55,794 nt of DNA from Bacteroidota bacterium (GCA_003250355.1 QKGS01000044.1:1-55794), one strand, 5' to 3'; shown: positions 16,434 through 26,420, counted from the first letter of the stretch. Notes: generated from the sequence alone by a model not told the origin. Translations and numbers: made by a program.

Positions 16434-19400
16434 ATGAGTGAATCTATATTAAAAGCCTTAATGCGCCTTTTTGCAATTATTGCAAATGTTGATAAAGACG
16501 GCGTTTCTGACAAATCGCGTTCAATAGTTGAGTCATATTTAAAACTACAATTAAGTAAAAGTCAGGTTGAAGAGTATTTGGCTCTTTTCGATGAGTATAT
16601 AATAACATACCATGGCGATCAAACTAAAAACGATGGTACTAGAGGAAAAAAGAAACTTTCATCGAATTCGGTAAAAGTACTACGTATATGTGAGCAAATA
16701 AACGAAGAGCTGAAGCAGGATCATAAAATATTGGTATTGCTTCAGTTGCTTGAATTTATAAGTTATGGTGAAGAGATTTCCGATAAGGATATTGATTTTG
16801 TAAGAACTGTTTCTGATGTATTTAATATTCCGGAAGAAGAATATAATAATGCTTATTCATTTACACTAGAACCCGACCTTACTAAAATTCCTTTTAAGGA
16901 GAATCTTCTAATAATTGATAAACACGACGAATCGAAGCTCGAAGGCTTTAAGCATATAAAATTCAGTCATCTCGAAGGGAGGGTAATAGTATTATATATA
17001 CCATCGATTAAAATGTATGCTTTCCGCTATGTAGGCGAAGTTGACCTATATTTGAACGGGCACAGCATACTTTTAAACCGGACATATATGCTGCCCAAAG
17101 GGTCGGCAATACGAAGTCCGCGTATAGGGTCGATATATTACAGCGACATAGTTTCAAAATTCATTGCCACATTTGTTGATCAACAAATTGAATTTACTGC
17201 ACGCAATGTTGAATTTCGCTTTAAGGGGAGTGAAAATGGCATTCACCGGTTCAACTTTTCCGAGAAAGGAGGCGAACTTATAGGCATTATGGGTGGTAGT
17301 GGAGTTGGCAAGTCAACATTGCTCAATGTATTGAACGGTAATCTGAAACCGCAAAGCGGAACAATAACTATAAATGGCTACGACATATACGACGAAGAGT
17401 CGATGCCCGATGGCATAATTGGGTTTGTACCGCAAGACGATTTATTGATTGAAGAACTTACAGTATATCAGAACCTTTATTATAATGCAAAACTATGCTT
17501 TAAAGGATATAACGACGAGGAGATAGACTGTGCAGTAATGCGAGTATTAGAAGACCTTGACCTTGTGGCTACTCGCGACCTAATAGTAGGCAATCCGCTA
17601 AAGAAAACAATAAGTGGAGGCCAGCGAAAAAGGCTCAATATAGCATTGGAATTAATACGCGAACCACAGGTTATGTTTGTCGATGAACCTACTTCAGGTC
17701 TTTCATCGATGGATTCGGAAATGGTAATGGATTTGTTAAAGGAGCAAACACTAAAGGGTAAGCTTGTAATTGTAAACATTCACCAACCGTCGTCCGATAT
17801 TTTTAAAATGTTCGACAAGCTCCTTATAATGGATAAGGGCGGATATCTTGTATATTATGGAAATCCTGTTGATTCGGTAGTGTATTTTAAAACCATGAGC
17901 AGTCACGTAAATGCACTTGAAGCCGAATGTTTTAACTGTGGTAACATTAACCCCGAGCAGGTTCTTTCAATATTGGAGTCGAAAATAGTTGATGAATATG
18001 GGCGACTTACACGAAAAAGAAAAACAGGGCCTAAAGAGTGGGCCGAGAAGTTTAGAGAAAATCTTGAGATAATACCGGAAGAAAAAGCCGAAAAAATAGA
18101 GATGCCTAAAAGCGACTTTAGTATCCCTAATGCATTTAAACAATTCAAAGTATTTTCAATCAGAAACATATTATCGAAGTTGGCAAACAGACAATATATG
18201 CTTATAAACTTTCTGGAAGCGCCGCTTTTGGCTATGATTTTAGCATATTTTACTAAATACATTCACGGAACACCCGATAATCCGAGAGCATATGTATTTA
18301 GTTCAAACGAGAATATCCCTATTTACCTGTTTATGGCTGTGGTAGTAGCTATTTTTATTGGGCTAACAGTAAGTGCCGAAGAAATAATTAAAGACCGCCA
18401 ATTATTGAAACGCGAAAAATTTCTTAACCTAAGTCGTATAAGTTATTTGAATAGTAAAATAATAATCCTCTTTGCTATTTCTGCTATTCAAACTATTTCG
18501 TTTGTATTGGCAGGAAACCTGATAATGGAAATAAAAGGGATGACCGCTGCACACTGGTTTATTATGTTTTCGGCATCGTGTGCTTCAAATATGATAGGGC
18601 TAAATATATCGGCAGCATTAAATTCGGTTATTACTATATATATATTAATACCTTTTTTGGTAGTACCACAACTTTTATTTAGTGGAACTATGGTAAAGTT
18701 CGATAAGCTGAACCGCTCTATAAGTTCATATGAACACGTACCAATATTGGGCGACCTTATGTTTTCGCGCTGGGCATATGAAGCTATGGCTATAAAGCAG
18801 TTCAGGGATAATGATTATCAGAAGAACTTTTTCTATTTGGATAAGAAAAAAAGTGAAGCAAATTATATTGCATCGTTCCTAATACCGGCTTTGAATGGCG
18901 AAATATCAAAAATAATGTATTCAACCGGCGATAAAGAACGCCATATAGCAACACTATACCAAGAAGTTAACAAGCTCAACGCTATGAATCCGAAATATCC
19001 GTTTAAGCAGGTTGAAAGCATAACCACCGAAGCGTTCGATGCCGAAATTGCTAAGGAATTACAGGATTATCTTCAAAAAATCACCCGTTTTTATCAGAAG
19101 CGCCAAAATAAAGCTATTTCACTTATCGACAACCAAATTGCCGATTTAACAGAGCAGTATGGGAAAGATTATTTGATTGAACTAAAGTCGGCTCATTGCA
19201 ACGACTTTCTTGAAGATTTGGTTCTAAACCGTCAGGAGATAAGTAAGATACACGATACCGGCGAAGGCTTTGTTCAGTTAACCGACCCTATTTATAAGGA
19301 TCCTGTTTTACGAAACGGAAGGGCTCACTTTTATGCAGCAACTAAGAAACTGGGCGGAATTGAAATTGACACTTACTGGTTCAATGCCATGGTATTATGG

Positions 19401-19484
19401 TTTTATTCTTTAGCCTTGTATATACTATTGCTAACCGATGGCTTAAAGAAATTGTTGAGTTCGTTTTCGTTTAAAAAAGAATAG
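16434..19484 (+). CDS. ABCG-type transporter: TerB-like N-terminus, ATPase and ABC2 permease in one chain
   Basis: This is a 1016-residue half-transporter. Residues 1-150 form a TerB-like helical region, followed by a small beta domain (about 160-260). The ATPase domain has Walker A GIMGGSGVGKSTLL near 285, the Q-loop GFVPQDDLL, signature TISGGQRKRLNIALEL near 390 and Walker B VMFVDEPTSGLSSMDSE. The ABC2-type permease begins near 570 with about six helices between residues 590 and 790, plus one near the C-terminus (985-1005). A long soluble insert occupies 790-975. A CFNCGNINP segment (about 500) is typical of the Bacteroidota form. Export substrate unknown. Confidence 0.9.
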   Translation: MSESILKALMRLFAIIANVDKDGVSDKSRSIVESYLKLQLSKSQVEEYLALFDEYIITYHGDQTKNDGTRGKKKLSSNSVKVLRICEQINEELKQDHKILVLLQLLEFISYGEEISDKDIDFVRTVSDVFNIPEEEYNNAYSFTLEPDLTKIPFKENLLIIDKHDESKLEGFKHIKFSHLEGRVIVLYIPSIKMYAFRYVGEVDLYLNGHSILLNRTYMLPKGSAIRSPRIGSIYYSDIVSKFIATFVDQQIEFTARNVEFRFKGSENGIHRFNFSEKGGELIGIMGGSGVGKSTLLNVLNGNLKPQSGTITINGYDIYDEESMPDGIIGFVPQDDLLIEELTVYQNLYYNAKLCFKGYNDEEIDCAVMRVLEDLDLVATRDLIVGNPLKKTISGGQRKRLNIALELIREPQVMFVDEPTSGLSSMDSEMVMDLLKEQTLKGKLVIVNIHQPSSDIFKMFDKLLIMDKGGYLVYYGNPVDSVVYFKTMSSHVNALEAECFNCGNINPEQVLSILESKIVDEYGRLTRKRKTGPKEWAEKFRENLEIIPEEKAEKIEMPKSDFSIPNAFKQFKVFSIRNILSKLANRQYMLINFLEAPLLAMILAYFTKYIHGTPDNPRAYVFSSNENIPIYLFMAVVVAIFIGLTVSAEEIIKDRQLLKREKFLNLSRISYLNSKIIILFAISAIQTISFVLAGNLIMEIKGMTAAHWFIMFSASCASNMIGLNISAALNSVITIYILIPFLVVPQLLFSGTMVKFDKLNRSISSYEHVPILGDLMFSRWAYEAMAIKQFRDNDYQKNFFYLDKKKSEANYIASFLIPALNGEISKIMYSTGDKERHIATLYQEVNKLNAMNPKYPFKQVESITTEAFDAEIAKELQDYLQKITRFYQKRQNKAISLIDNQIADLTEQYGKDYLIELKSAHCNDFLEDLVLNRQEISKIHDTGEGFVQLTDPIYKDPVLRNGRAHFYAATKKLGGIEIDTYWFNAMVLWFYSLALYILLLTDGLKKLLSSFSFKKE

Positions 19485-19489
19485 ATAAA

Positions 19490-19519
19490 AAGGCTGACCT
19501 TATATTTTAGGACAGCCTT
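19490..19519 (+). terminator. Probable terminator hairpin after the ABC transporter
   Basis: AAGGCTGACCT (19490-19500) and AGGACAGCCTT (19509-19519) pair with one mismatch, 5 bases after the stop codon. There is no T-run, so termination strength is uncertain. Confidence 0.5.
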
Positions 19520-19695
19520 AAATGAAAGTGTATATATTGTAAACCCCTTGCTAACAGCTTTAATTGCTACTAAGTTTAGTTTTACAATAACCTCCGTTCA
19601 ATATGAAAATTATTGTATTCTGCTGATTATTTATCATTTACATCCTAATGTGGGATTTTAGCATCAAGTCCGCCTGAACGGAACGGGCAGGTATT

Positions 19696-19747
19696 AAGTA
19701 CAAAGTATCAAGTAATACAACTACACAAGTCTTGATACTTTGTACTT
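19696..19747. repeat. 17-bp perfect inverted repeat (intergenic repeat element)
   Basis: AAGTACAAAGTATCAAG (19696-19712) is repeated inverted at 19731-19747 around an 18-base loop. This low-complexity GTACAAAGTATCAAG motif looks like a dispersed intergenic repeat. The rest of the 19485-19881 gap between convergent genes holds the hairpin at 19490 and nothing else recognisable. Confidence 0.65.
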
Positions 19748-19881
19748 GATACTAAACAGCAACAATTGCAAAGGTCGTAATATCAATACATTGAACAATT
19801 ACTACACCGAACTCACGTTAATAATGCCCCGGCTACACCTGAACAATCTTAAGGCTCACCAGGACAAACTATATTACCCCC

Positions 19882-22473
19882 TTAGAAATTTTCAAAGGCC
19901 TCATCGCCGGTGTTGCTATTCATTACAATATTAGCACCATTTGAAAAATTCTGAGAAGTAGTTTGCAACTTCTTAGTATTTGGATTATTAACATAACCAA
20001 CACTTTGTTTTTTTACACTATTTTTCAGCAAACTCTTTCCAACATTGAAATAATTAACCAAATCTTTCAATTGTTCGGCCTGGCTTGCAAGTTCTTCTGC
20101 ACTTGAAGCAAGTTCTTCGCTGGCCGATGCAGTTTGCTGTGTAACAGTGTTAAGCTGTTGAATAGCACTATTCACCTGGTTTGCACCATTGCTTTGCTCG
20201 TTGCTGGCTGCAGCTATCTCCTGAACCAAATTGGTAGTTTTTTGAATTTTAGGTACAGTTTCCAACATTACCTGACCCGCTCCTAATGCTAACTCAAGGC
20301 TATTTTGAGCAAGAGCTACAATTTCATCGGCTGCTTTTTTACTGTTTTCTGCCAGTTTGCGTACCTCAGCGGCAACCACTGCAAACCCTTTGCCGTGCTC
20401 TCCTGCCCTTGCTGCTTCAACTGCGGCATTTAAAGCAAGTATATTGGTTTGAAATGCTATATCGTTAATTATAGTTATTTTTTCAGCTATAAGCTTATTG
20501 GCAGCAACCGCTTTCTCTGACCTTTGAGCAACATCGTTTATACCTGCACTTGCCTCTTTCGATATACTTCCTGTTTGATTGGCATTGCCGGTGTTTTGCT
20601 CTATGTTAGCAGTCATTTCTTCCATAGTCGACGACACCTCCTCAACCGACGATGCCTGTTCATTAGCACCCTGGCTAAGCTGTTGCGAAGTACTGCTCAT
20701 TTCTTCACTTGCCGCTGTAATATTCTGTGCTCCTTGAACAATTGAAGTAACTATTTCTTTCAACCTTATGCTCATATCTACAAGGCTGTGCATAGCTCCT
20801 GATCTACCGGCATACTGTTCCATATTGAATGTAAGGTCGCCTTTTGCTATACTGTTGCTTATAGTTGCAACTTCTTCGGGTTCGCCACCTAACTGACCGG
20901 CAATATTTATTGAAATAATTATACCTATAATAATACCCAGTAACGCAGCTATAAGAGAAATAACTATATTAAGCATAACAGCTTGTTGCTCGTGTTTTAA
21001 TGCGCTTTTTGCTCCTGTTTCAGTAAATTGTTCTATTGATGATAGTATATTTTCAGCACTATGCCCAACTTCAGCAGCTTCTGCTTCAATGATATGTTCC
21101 ATACTCTCTACTTTCGCTAATTTATTTGTATGTACAAAACCCAACATACTTTTTGCATTCTTTTCAAATCGGTCGTGCGCAACATCAATAAGTTTGAAGT
21201 TTTTCAATAAAAAACTCATTGCTTCACTACGATGCTCGCTTATGTCATCATGAGAAATAAAGCTTTCGCAAAGTTTTTGAGTTTCTTCAAGGTGATTATC
21301 GATTTGTTCCGACAAATAATCAAATTCACCTTCAAGTTCTAATATTTCCTTTTTGTTTTTATATACACCATCGTGAGCAAGGGTAAGTATTTTCTGAACA
21401 ACTATCTCCTGTTCCAGTACATGAACTTCTATTTCAGTAGTATATTCTGTAAGTATAATATCTTCATTGGCAATTCCGGCAAGTTTGTTGTTTATTTCCG
21501 AAAGAAAAAAATAGTTAGAAATGGCAACTACTGCCAGCAATGCAGTTACGGAAAGAGCTACCGATATTATTTTACCTTTAAGATTTAATTTTACGGCGGT
21601 ACTTTTATTTATTACCACGAAATAAATAAGCCCTACTACGGCAATAAGAATAAATATAAAAATGGTTGAAAGATTACTTTTTTCCTCCTTTAACTGAAAT
21701 GTTTCGTATTCACGCTGTTCTGCCACATAAGTACTTGCTGTTTGGCTATCGTCGGAATTTGAATTGGCAGCCACAGATAGTAAAGCAGCTTGCGACGGGT
21801 GTTGGCCAAGCCAGTTTACTTTCCCTGTATGAATGTCGTATACTGCACCTACTATTCTTAACCGCCCCGATTTAACCAATTCGGCAGTTATGCTACTCAT
21901 GGTGAGCAAATCTTCAATACTCTGCCATACATTATTATTTATTGCCGAGGTTAGTAACTCTTCGGAATATTCATGCCCGTGCACATCGCGGGCTTTGTTT
22001 GCGGCCGGTATTATATTATCAACCAAACCGGGAATATTTCCATGTACATCGGCATTTTTAACAACTGCTGTTACTGCGCCACAGCTGGTATGTCCTAACA
22101 CTACCAATACAGGTGTACCTAAATGCTCTACCCCGTATTCAATACTTCCGGCCTCGTCTTCGGCTACAACATTACCGGCTACACGAATTATAAACAGGTC
22201 GCCAATGCCTGCATCAAACAGCTCTTCAACAGGCACTCTTGAATCGGAGCAGCCAATAATAGTTGCATAGGGGTGTTGCCCTTTTTCGGCTGTTAGTGTT
22301 CTGCGAGCCTGATCTTGATTAGGGTTTAGTTTTTTGCCGGAAACAAAACGATTGTTTCCCTCTTTTAATTTTTCTAATGCCTGTTCGGCATTTAAGTCTG
22401 TTGCTGCACTAATACTTAAAGCAGAAAGTATAAGCGATACAATCAGAAACAGACTAATACTTAATCTTTTCAT
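19882..22473 (-). CDS. Fusion of periplasmic beta-carbonic anhydrase with a methyl-accepting chemotaxis receptor
   Basis: This is an 863-residue chain. A signal peptide (1-23) leads into a complete beta-carbonic anhydrase (24-235) with CSDSR at 75-79 (Cys75, Asp77, Arg79) and GHTSCG at 127-132 (His128, Cys131), so the zinc site is intact. Membrane helices lie at about 268-288, 302-322 and 499-523. A second helical periplasmic region fills 323-498. HAMP follows at 524-575 and the signalling coiled coil at 576-810, with tip [20 protein letters not shown] at 687-706. By eye it is one heptad shorter per arm than E. coli Tar, fitting the 34H class. A flexible tail ends in AFENF, matching the CheR/CheB tether pattern. 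The enzyme domain should face the periplasm. Sensing of CO2, bicarbonate or pH is inferred. A receiver gene lies 26 bases upstream. Confidence 0.93.
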   Translation of the reverse strand: MKRLSISLFLIVSLILSALSISAATDLNAEQALEKLKEGNNRFVSGKKLNPNQDQARRTLTAEKGQHPYATIIGCSDSRVPVEELFDAGIGDLFIIRVAGNVVAEDEAGSIEYGVEHLGTPVLVVLGHTSCGAVTAVVKNADVHGNIPGLVDNIIPAANKARDVHGHEYSEELLTSAINNNVWQSIEDLLTMSSITAELVKSGRLRIVGAVYDIHTGKVNWLGQHPSQAALLSVAANSNSDDSQTASTYVAEQREYETFQLKEEKSNLSTIFIFILIAVVGLIYFVVINKSTAVKLNLKGKIISVALSVTALLAVVAISNYFFLSEINNKLAGIANEDIILTEYTTEIEVHVLEQEIVVQKILTLAHDGVYKNKKEILELEGEFDYLSEQIDNHLEETQKLCESFISHDDISEHRSEAMSFLLKNFKLIDVAHDRFEKNAKSMLGFVHTNKLAKVESMEHIIEAEAAEVGHSAENILSSIEQFTETGAKSALKHEQQAVMLNIVISLIAALLGIIIGIIISINIAGQLGGEPEEVATISNSIAKGDLTFNMEQYAGRSGAMHSLVDMSIRLKEIVTSIVQGAQNITAASEEMSSTSQQLSQGANEQASSVEEVSSTMEEMTANIEQNTGNANQTGSISKEASAGINDVAQRSEKAVAANKLIAEKITIINDIAFQTNILALNAAVEAARAGEHGKGFAVVAAEVRKLAENSKKAADEIVALAQNSLELALGAGQVMLETVPKIQKTTNLVQEIAAASNEQSNGANQVNSAIQQLNTVTQQTASASEELASSAEELASQAEQLKDLVNYFNVGKSLLKNSVKKQSVGYVNNPNTKKLQTTSQNFSNGANIVMNSNTGDEAFENF

Positions 22474-22499
22474 GTTCTTGGGGGGTTTAAAATTAATAT

Positions 22500-22895
22500 C
22501 TACAAATTTGAGGCATCGGCACCGGGGAAATAGTAATTACCCGCATATACCGTTTCTATAGCATCGTTCAATTGTTCAAACAGGTTCGATTTACTTACAA
22601 ACCCTTTAAAGCCAACCGATATTAGTTGTTGAATATCGTTAATAGTGGCATATTGGCTCACTGCAATTATTTTTATGTCGTAATGCTTTCTTGAACCAAG
22701 CTTTGTTGCCAACAAGCCATCTACTTCGGGCATATTTATATCCATAAGAACCACATCGGCCTGATCGGTATAATTATCTAAAAAATGTTGTCCGGTGTCC
22801 GATTCTCCAACCACTTCATGGTTGAGTAATCCTTCGGTAAATGTTTTCATTACACCCCGGAATTTATTGTTATCGTCAACTAAATATAGTTTCAT
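22500..22895 (-). CDS. Receiver-only response regulator upstream of the CA-chemoreceptor
   Basis: This 131-residue CheY-like domain has acidic pocket Asp7/Asp8 (LVDDN), phosphoacceptor Asp52 ([13 protein letters not shown]), Ser80 (AVSQY) and Lys102 (FVSKSN). The receiver resembles NarL-type domains, but the chain stops after the fifth helix with no HTH output domain. It is first in an operon with the carbonic anhydrase-chemoreceptor (26-base gap). It could be a phosphate sink, a CheY that acts on a motor or gliding machinery, or an adaptor. No cheA, cheW, cheR or cheB gene is in the window. Confidence 0.9.
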   Translation of the reverse strand: MKLYLVDDNNKFRGVMKTFTEGLLNHEVVGESDTGQHFLDNYTDQADVVLMDINMPEVDGLLATKLGSRKHYDIKIIAVSQYATINDIQQLISVGFKGFVSKSNLFEQLNDAIETVYAGNYYFPGADASNL

Positions 22896-22921
22896 GGCAC
22901 AAAGTATTAAATTGGTATATC

Positions 22922-22929
22922 CAAAGTTA
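22922..22929 (-). promoter_or_regulatory. -7 promoter box of the receiver/CA-chemoreceptor operon
   Basis: The minus strand reads TAACTTTG (TAnnTTTG), 26 bases before the ATG at 22895. Confidence 0.5.
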
Positions 22930-22982
22930 CGATGAAGATAATGCTAAGTCAATGCGGCAAACAACCATTTTGCAGAACAATA

Positions 22983-23092
22983 ACCCTAGTTTGCAAATAG
23001 GGTAAAAATATCTCATGGTAGGGGTTTTACTACTTCTTTATATTTCTATATGTTAGACAGCATTTTTACTACATATTTTACAGTATATGTAG
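22983..23092. repeat. Two inverted repeats in the divergent regulatory region
   Basis: ACCCTA/TAGGGT (22983-22988 and 22998-23003) and CTACATAT/ATATGTAG (23069-23076 and 23085-23092) are perfect arms with 9- and 8-base spacers. They lie between the receiver/CA-chemoreceptor operon and the divergent aminotransferase and may be operators. Confidence 0.35.
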
Positions 23093-23200
23093 CTTTAAAA
23101 ATAGTTGCCTTTCTCCTTTTTTTAGTTCAAATTTGTAATACCAAACAACCTTAAATCTATGTTGAAAACATTCACTAATAATCGTTGCATTTTTGCCATT

Positions 23201-24292
23201 ATGAATGAAATGGCAGAAGAATTTAAAGCCCTTAATCTTACACGTCCGGCAGAGAATCTTATGCCTCACCCAAAGGCAATAGAATCTATTACCAAGCATA
23301 TTAGAAACAACAATAACAGGTATGCCGAAGCTTTTGGATTAATGAGTTTGAGAGAGCAAATATCGAACGATTTTGAAAAGATTCACAAAAACACATACAA
23401 TCCGGAAACGGAAATAACTATTACCAACGGAGCATCCGATGCTTTGTTTATAGCTATAAATGCCTTTGTTAACGACGGCGATGAGGTAATTATTTTTGAA
23501 CCGGCTCAGGATCATTACGCCCCTATGGTAAAAATGCGAGGTGGCATTCCTGTGCTTATTGATATGATTCTTCCCGACTTCTCATACGATTGGGCTAAGG
23601 TTCAAAAGGCTATAAACCCAAACACAAAGCTTATAATAGTAAATACTCCCAATAACCCCACAGGTGCTATTTTATCTGACCTCGACATGATTAAATTACA
23701 GAAAGCTGTTAATGGTACAAACATAATTATATTGAGCGACGAGAGTTACAAAAACCTTATTTACGATAAGTTTGACAGAAGTTCATTGGCAAGTCTCCCT
23801 ATTTTAAAGGAACGCTCAATTATTATAAATTCATTCAGCAAAATACTTAATATCGGAGGCTGGCGGCTTGGCTACGTTACTGCACCTGAAAAGCTCACAA
23901 AACAATTCAGACAGATATACCAATATGCTGCTTGCAGCGTAAATTTACCCGGCCAAATGGCACTAATGGAAGTGATGCAAGAGCGAAACTTTTTTGAAGA
24001 CTTAATAGAAAACGCAAACATGAAAAGAGTAAAATTTCAGGAAATGTTGTCAGGTTCCCGATTTGAATTTAAACCATCGCAAAGCACATACTTTCAGGTT
24101 ATTAATTATGAAAAAATATCACCCGACGACGATGTAAGCTTTACAATGAATTTGGTAAAAAACTGTAAGCTTGCTACTATTCCGGTATCAACATTTTACA
24201 AAATGAAAACCGACAACAAATATATTAGACTGTGTTATGCTCAGCCCTACGACGTACTTGAAAAAGCTGCCGAAATTTTAAATGCTCAATAA
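23201..24292 (+). CDS. PLP-dependent class I/II aminotransferase
   Basis: This is a fold-type I aminotransferase of 363 residues from the ATG at 23201. An upstream in-frame ATG at 23159 would add 14 residues, but the shorter start gives the family-like opening MNEMAEEFKALN. Motifs: ITNGASDALFIAI (cofactor phosphate loop), IIVNTPNNPTGAIL, SDESYKNLIYD, and the Schiff-base lysine in NSFSKILNIGGWRLGYV. The last resembles methionine/kynurenine-type aminotransferases (YbdL group). The substrate is unproven. It is divergent from the CA-chemoreceptor operon and 44 bases ahead of a small secreted protein. Confidence 0.9.
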   Translation: MNEMAEEFKALNLTRPAENLMPHPKAIESITKHIRNNNNRYAEAFGLMSLREQISNDFEKIHKNTYNPETEITITNGASDALFIAINAFVNDGDEVIIFEPAQDHYAPMVKMRGGIPVLIDMILPDFSYDWAKVQKAINPNTKLIIVNTPNNPTGAILSDLDMIKLQKAVNGTNIIILSDESYKNLIYDKFDRSSLASLPILKERSIIINSFSKILNIGGWRLGYVTAPEKLTKQFRQIYQYAACSVNLPGQMALMEVMQERNFFEDLIENANMKRVKFQEMLSGSRFEFKPSQSTYFQVINYEKISPDDDVSFTMNLVKNCKLATIPVSTFYKMKTDNKYIRLCYAQPYDVLEKAAEILNAQ

Positions 24293-24336
24293 TTTTATAT
24301 AAATTTAGAGGTACTTCTCACTCATAAATTTATTTG

Positions 24337-24849
24337 ATGCGCAAAAGTATTTTACTCATATTATTTACAGTTTTATTTTGTACCTCTCTTATTTCTCAAC
24401 CATCGAAAGGGGGGTATAATTTTGTAAAAGAATTAGATGCACGACTTCAGCGCAAGCTTATGGCCAACGAATTGCTTTTCGATAACGATGGTGAATATTT
24501 GGTTATAAACTTTGGCAATGCACCCAGCTACATAGTTGTGTTTAGCACTAAAAATTGGGAGCCTGTTTATAATTACCGCCTACCCAACTGGGTCGATTTT
24601 ACAGGGGCATACATCGATAAAACCACCCACGATTTGTACATACTTGAGGCCAGATATTCAAGCAAATACTACAAGCTTAATCTTATAACGGGTGCAAAAT
24701 CAATAGTGCCGTGCTCCGAAACCCCAAACGGGTGTACAGTAATTGAACCCAAGAAGCCTGTAAAATCGCTATACTCGCCCGATAAAAAATATTTTGTGAA
24801 AATTAAAAAGAATACACAAAGAGAGGTTTATCTGTATGAAATTAAGTAG
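24337..24849 (+). CDS. Secreted protein of unknown function
   Basis: I do not recognise a family. The 170-residue protein starts at ATG 24337 (a TTG lies just before it). It has a signal peptide (about 1-20, LLILFTVLFCTSLISQ). The rest is beta-rich, with repeats such as YLVINFGNAPSYIVVFS, DLYILEARYSSKYYKLN and KKYFVKIKKNTQREVYLYEI that look like two or three blades of a WD40/YVTN-like propeller, too few for a full one. It may pack with a partner or be a truncated propeller. Neighbours are an aminotransferase and an aminopeptidase. Confidence 0.75.
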   Translation: MRKSILLILFTVLFCTSLISQPSKGGYNFVKELDARLQRKLMANELLFDNDGEYLVINFGNAPSYIVVFSTKNWEPVYNYRLPNWVDFTGAYIDKTTHDLYILEARYSSKYYKLNLITGAKSIVPCSETPNGCTVIEPKKPVKSLYSPDKKYFVKIKKNTQREVYLYEIK

Positions 24850-24908
24850 CTTTGGAGCTATTATAAATGTATGATGCATAAATTTCATAAAATATAACTC
24901 CCTAACAA

Positions 24909-26342
24909 ATGAACTTAACTACAATTAAATCTATTGACCGCATAAAGTCAAATACTATTATACTGTGCAACGAAACCAACCTGTCGCCATTACTTAATGA
25001 TACTGAAAAAACAATTGTAAAACGTTATATTGAAAGTGATCATAACCAAATAGAATTACCCGGTGCAGAATTTACAACATGGGTTTTTATTTTTGAACCC
25101 GACTATGAAACCGAAGATTTTCGCCAAAAGGGTAATGAGGCATTTGAAAAAGCAAAAAAACTGAGTGCCATTTCAATAGATTTAACTTTGTTGAGCAGAG
25201 AAAATGCTATTGCTTTTGCTGAAGGGTTAAGTTTATCGTCGTACTCATTTTTGAAATATTTTAAAAATGAGGATAAAGAGAAAGAGGCTGTTAAACTTGA
25301 GGCGGTGCAATTACTTCATTCAGAAATAGCAACCGAAGATATTGAGGAATTGAAAGCTACAAACGAAGCAGTTTTTTGGGCTCGCAATATGATAAATGAG
25401 CCTGTTAATGCTATGAATTCCGTAACATTTGCAAAAGAGGTTTCAGAAAAGTTAACAACAGTTGGTGTTGAGGTTGAGGTTCTTGACAAACGCCAGATAG
25501 AGTCGCTCAGAATGGGAGGTTTGCTTGCTGTAAATAAGGGTAGCATTGACCCTCCAACATTTACAATTGCTATATGGAAGCCTGAAAATGCAGTTAATGA
25601 AAAGCCATATGCATTGATTGGGAAAGGGATAATGTTCGATACCGGGGGGTTGAGCATAAAGCCTACTCCGGGTAGTATGGACAGCATGAAAAGTGATATG
25701 TCGGGGGCTGCCGGTATTGCCGGTGCAATGTACAATATTGCAAAGCAAAAACTACCGGTTTATGTGGTTGCTTTACTTCCGGCAACCGATAATCGCCCTT
25801 CGGGAAATGCCTATACCCCGGGCGATATTATAAAAATGTTCAATGGGCTTCATGTTGAAGTGCTAAATACCGATGCCGAAGGGCGAATGATATTGGCCGA
25901 TGCCATAAGCTATGCCGACAAATACGACCCCCAACTGGTTTTAGATATGGCTACACTTACCGGTTCGGCTGCTGTTGCTATTGGCGACAAAGCTTCGGTG
26001 GTTATGGGAACAGCTGCAAACAATATATTTAATGAATTGGAAAATGCAGGAAATATGGTTTACGAACGGGTAGTTCGTTTCCCTTTTTATAAAGAATACG
26101 ATAGACAGATAAAATCGAAAATAGCCGACTTAAAGAATATTGGCGGACGTGACGCCGGAGCAATAACTGCAGGTAAGTTTTTAGCTAATTTTACCGAGAA
26201 ACCATTTGTACATATCGATATTGCCGGCCCGGCATTTATAAATGAACCCGATGGATACCGAACACTCGGAGGTACAGGCTACGGAGTAAGATTATTGACA
26301 CAATTCTTTAAAAATATTTCTAAACCGGTTAAGAAAAGCTAA
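24909..26342 (+). CDS. pepA: Leucyl aminopeptidase family protein (M17)
   Basis: This 477-residue M17 di-zinc aminopeptidase removes N-terminal residues from peptides in the cytosol. The catalytic C-terminal domain is complete: IGKGIMFDTGGLSIKP (Lys and Asp metal ligands), MKSDMSGAAGIAGAM, and NTDAEGRMILADAISYA with the Asp/Glu ligands and catalytic Arg. A C-terminal GGTGYGVRLL is also typical. The N-terminal domain (1-150) is divergent as usual. It is preceded by 59 bases and followed by a PdxA-like gene 78 bases later. Confidence 0.94.
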   Translation: MNLTTIKSIDRIKSNTIILCNETNLSPLLNDTEKTIVKRYIESDHNQIELPGAEFTTWVFIFEPDYETEDFRQKGNEAFEKAKKLSAISIDLTLLSRENAIAFAEGLSLSSYSFLKYFKNEDKEKEAVKLEAVQLLHSEIATEDIEELKATNEAVFWARNMINEPVNAMNSVTFAKEVSEKLTTVGVEVEVLDKRQIESLRMGGLLAVNKGSIDPPTFTIAIWKPENAVNEKPYALIGKGIMFDTGGLSIKPTPGSMDSMKSDMSGAAGIAGAMYNIAKQKLPVYVVALLPATDNRPSGNAYTPGDIIKMFNGLHVEVLNTDAEGRMILADAISYADKYDPQLVLDMATLTGSAAVAIGDKASVVMGTAANNIFNELENAGNMVYERVVRFPFYKEYDRQIKSKIADLKNIGGRDAGAITAGKFLANFTEKPFVHIDIAGPAFINEPDGYRTLGGTGYGVRLLTQFFKNISKPVKKS

Positions 26343-26420
26343 ATTTGTATTCTTTGCATAAAAAGCAATGCTTTATAAATTTTTTTAAAATAGTATTATA
26401 CCCGATAAACAACAATAATT

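Noticed and set aside
21833-22270. 145-codon plus-strand frame opposite the carbonic anhydrase domain
   Set aside because: Antisense shadow of a well-conserved coding region; Ser/Thr/Pro-rich nonsense composition.
19882-22473. The CA-chemoreceptor as two adjacent genes
   Set aside because: The frame is open throughout, with a continuous linker, a membrane helix and no internal promoter-like box or start with a second signal peptide at the junction.
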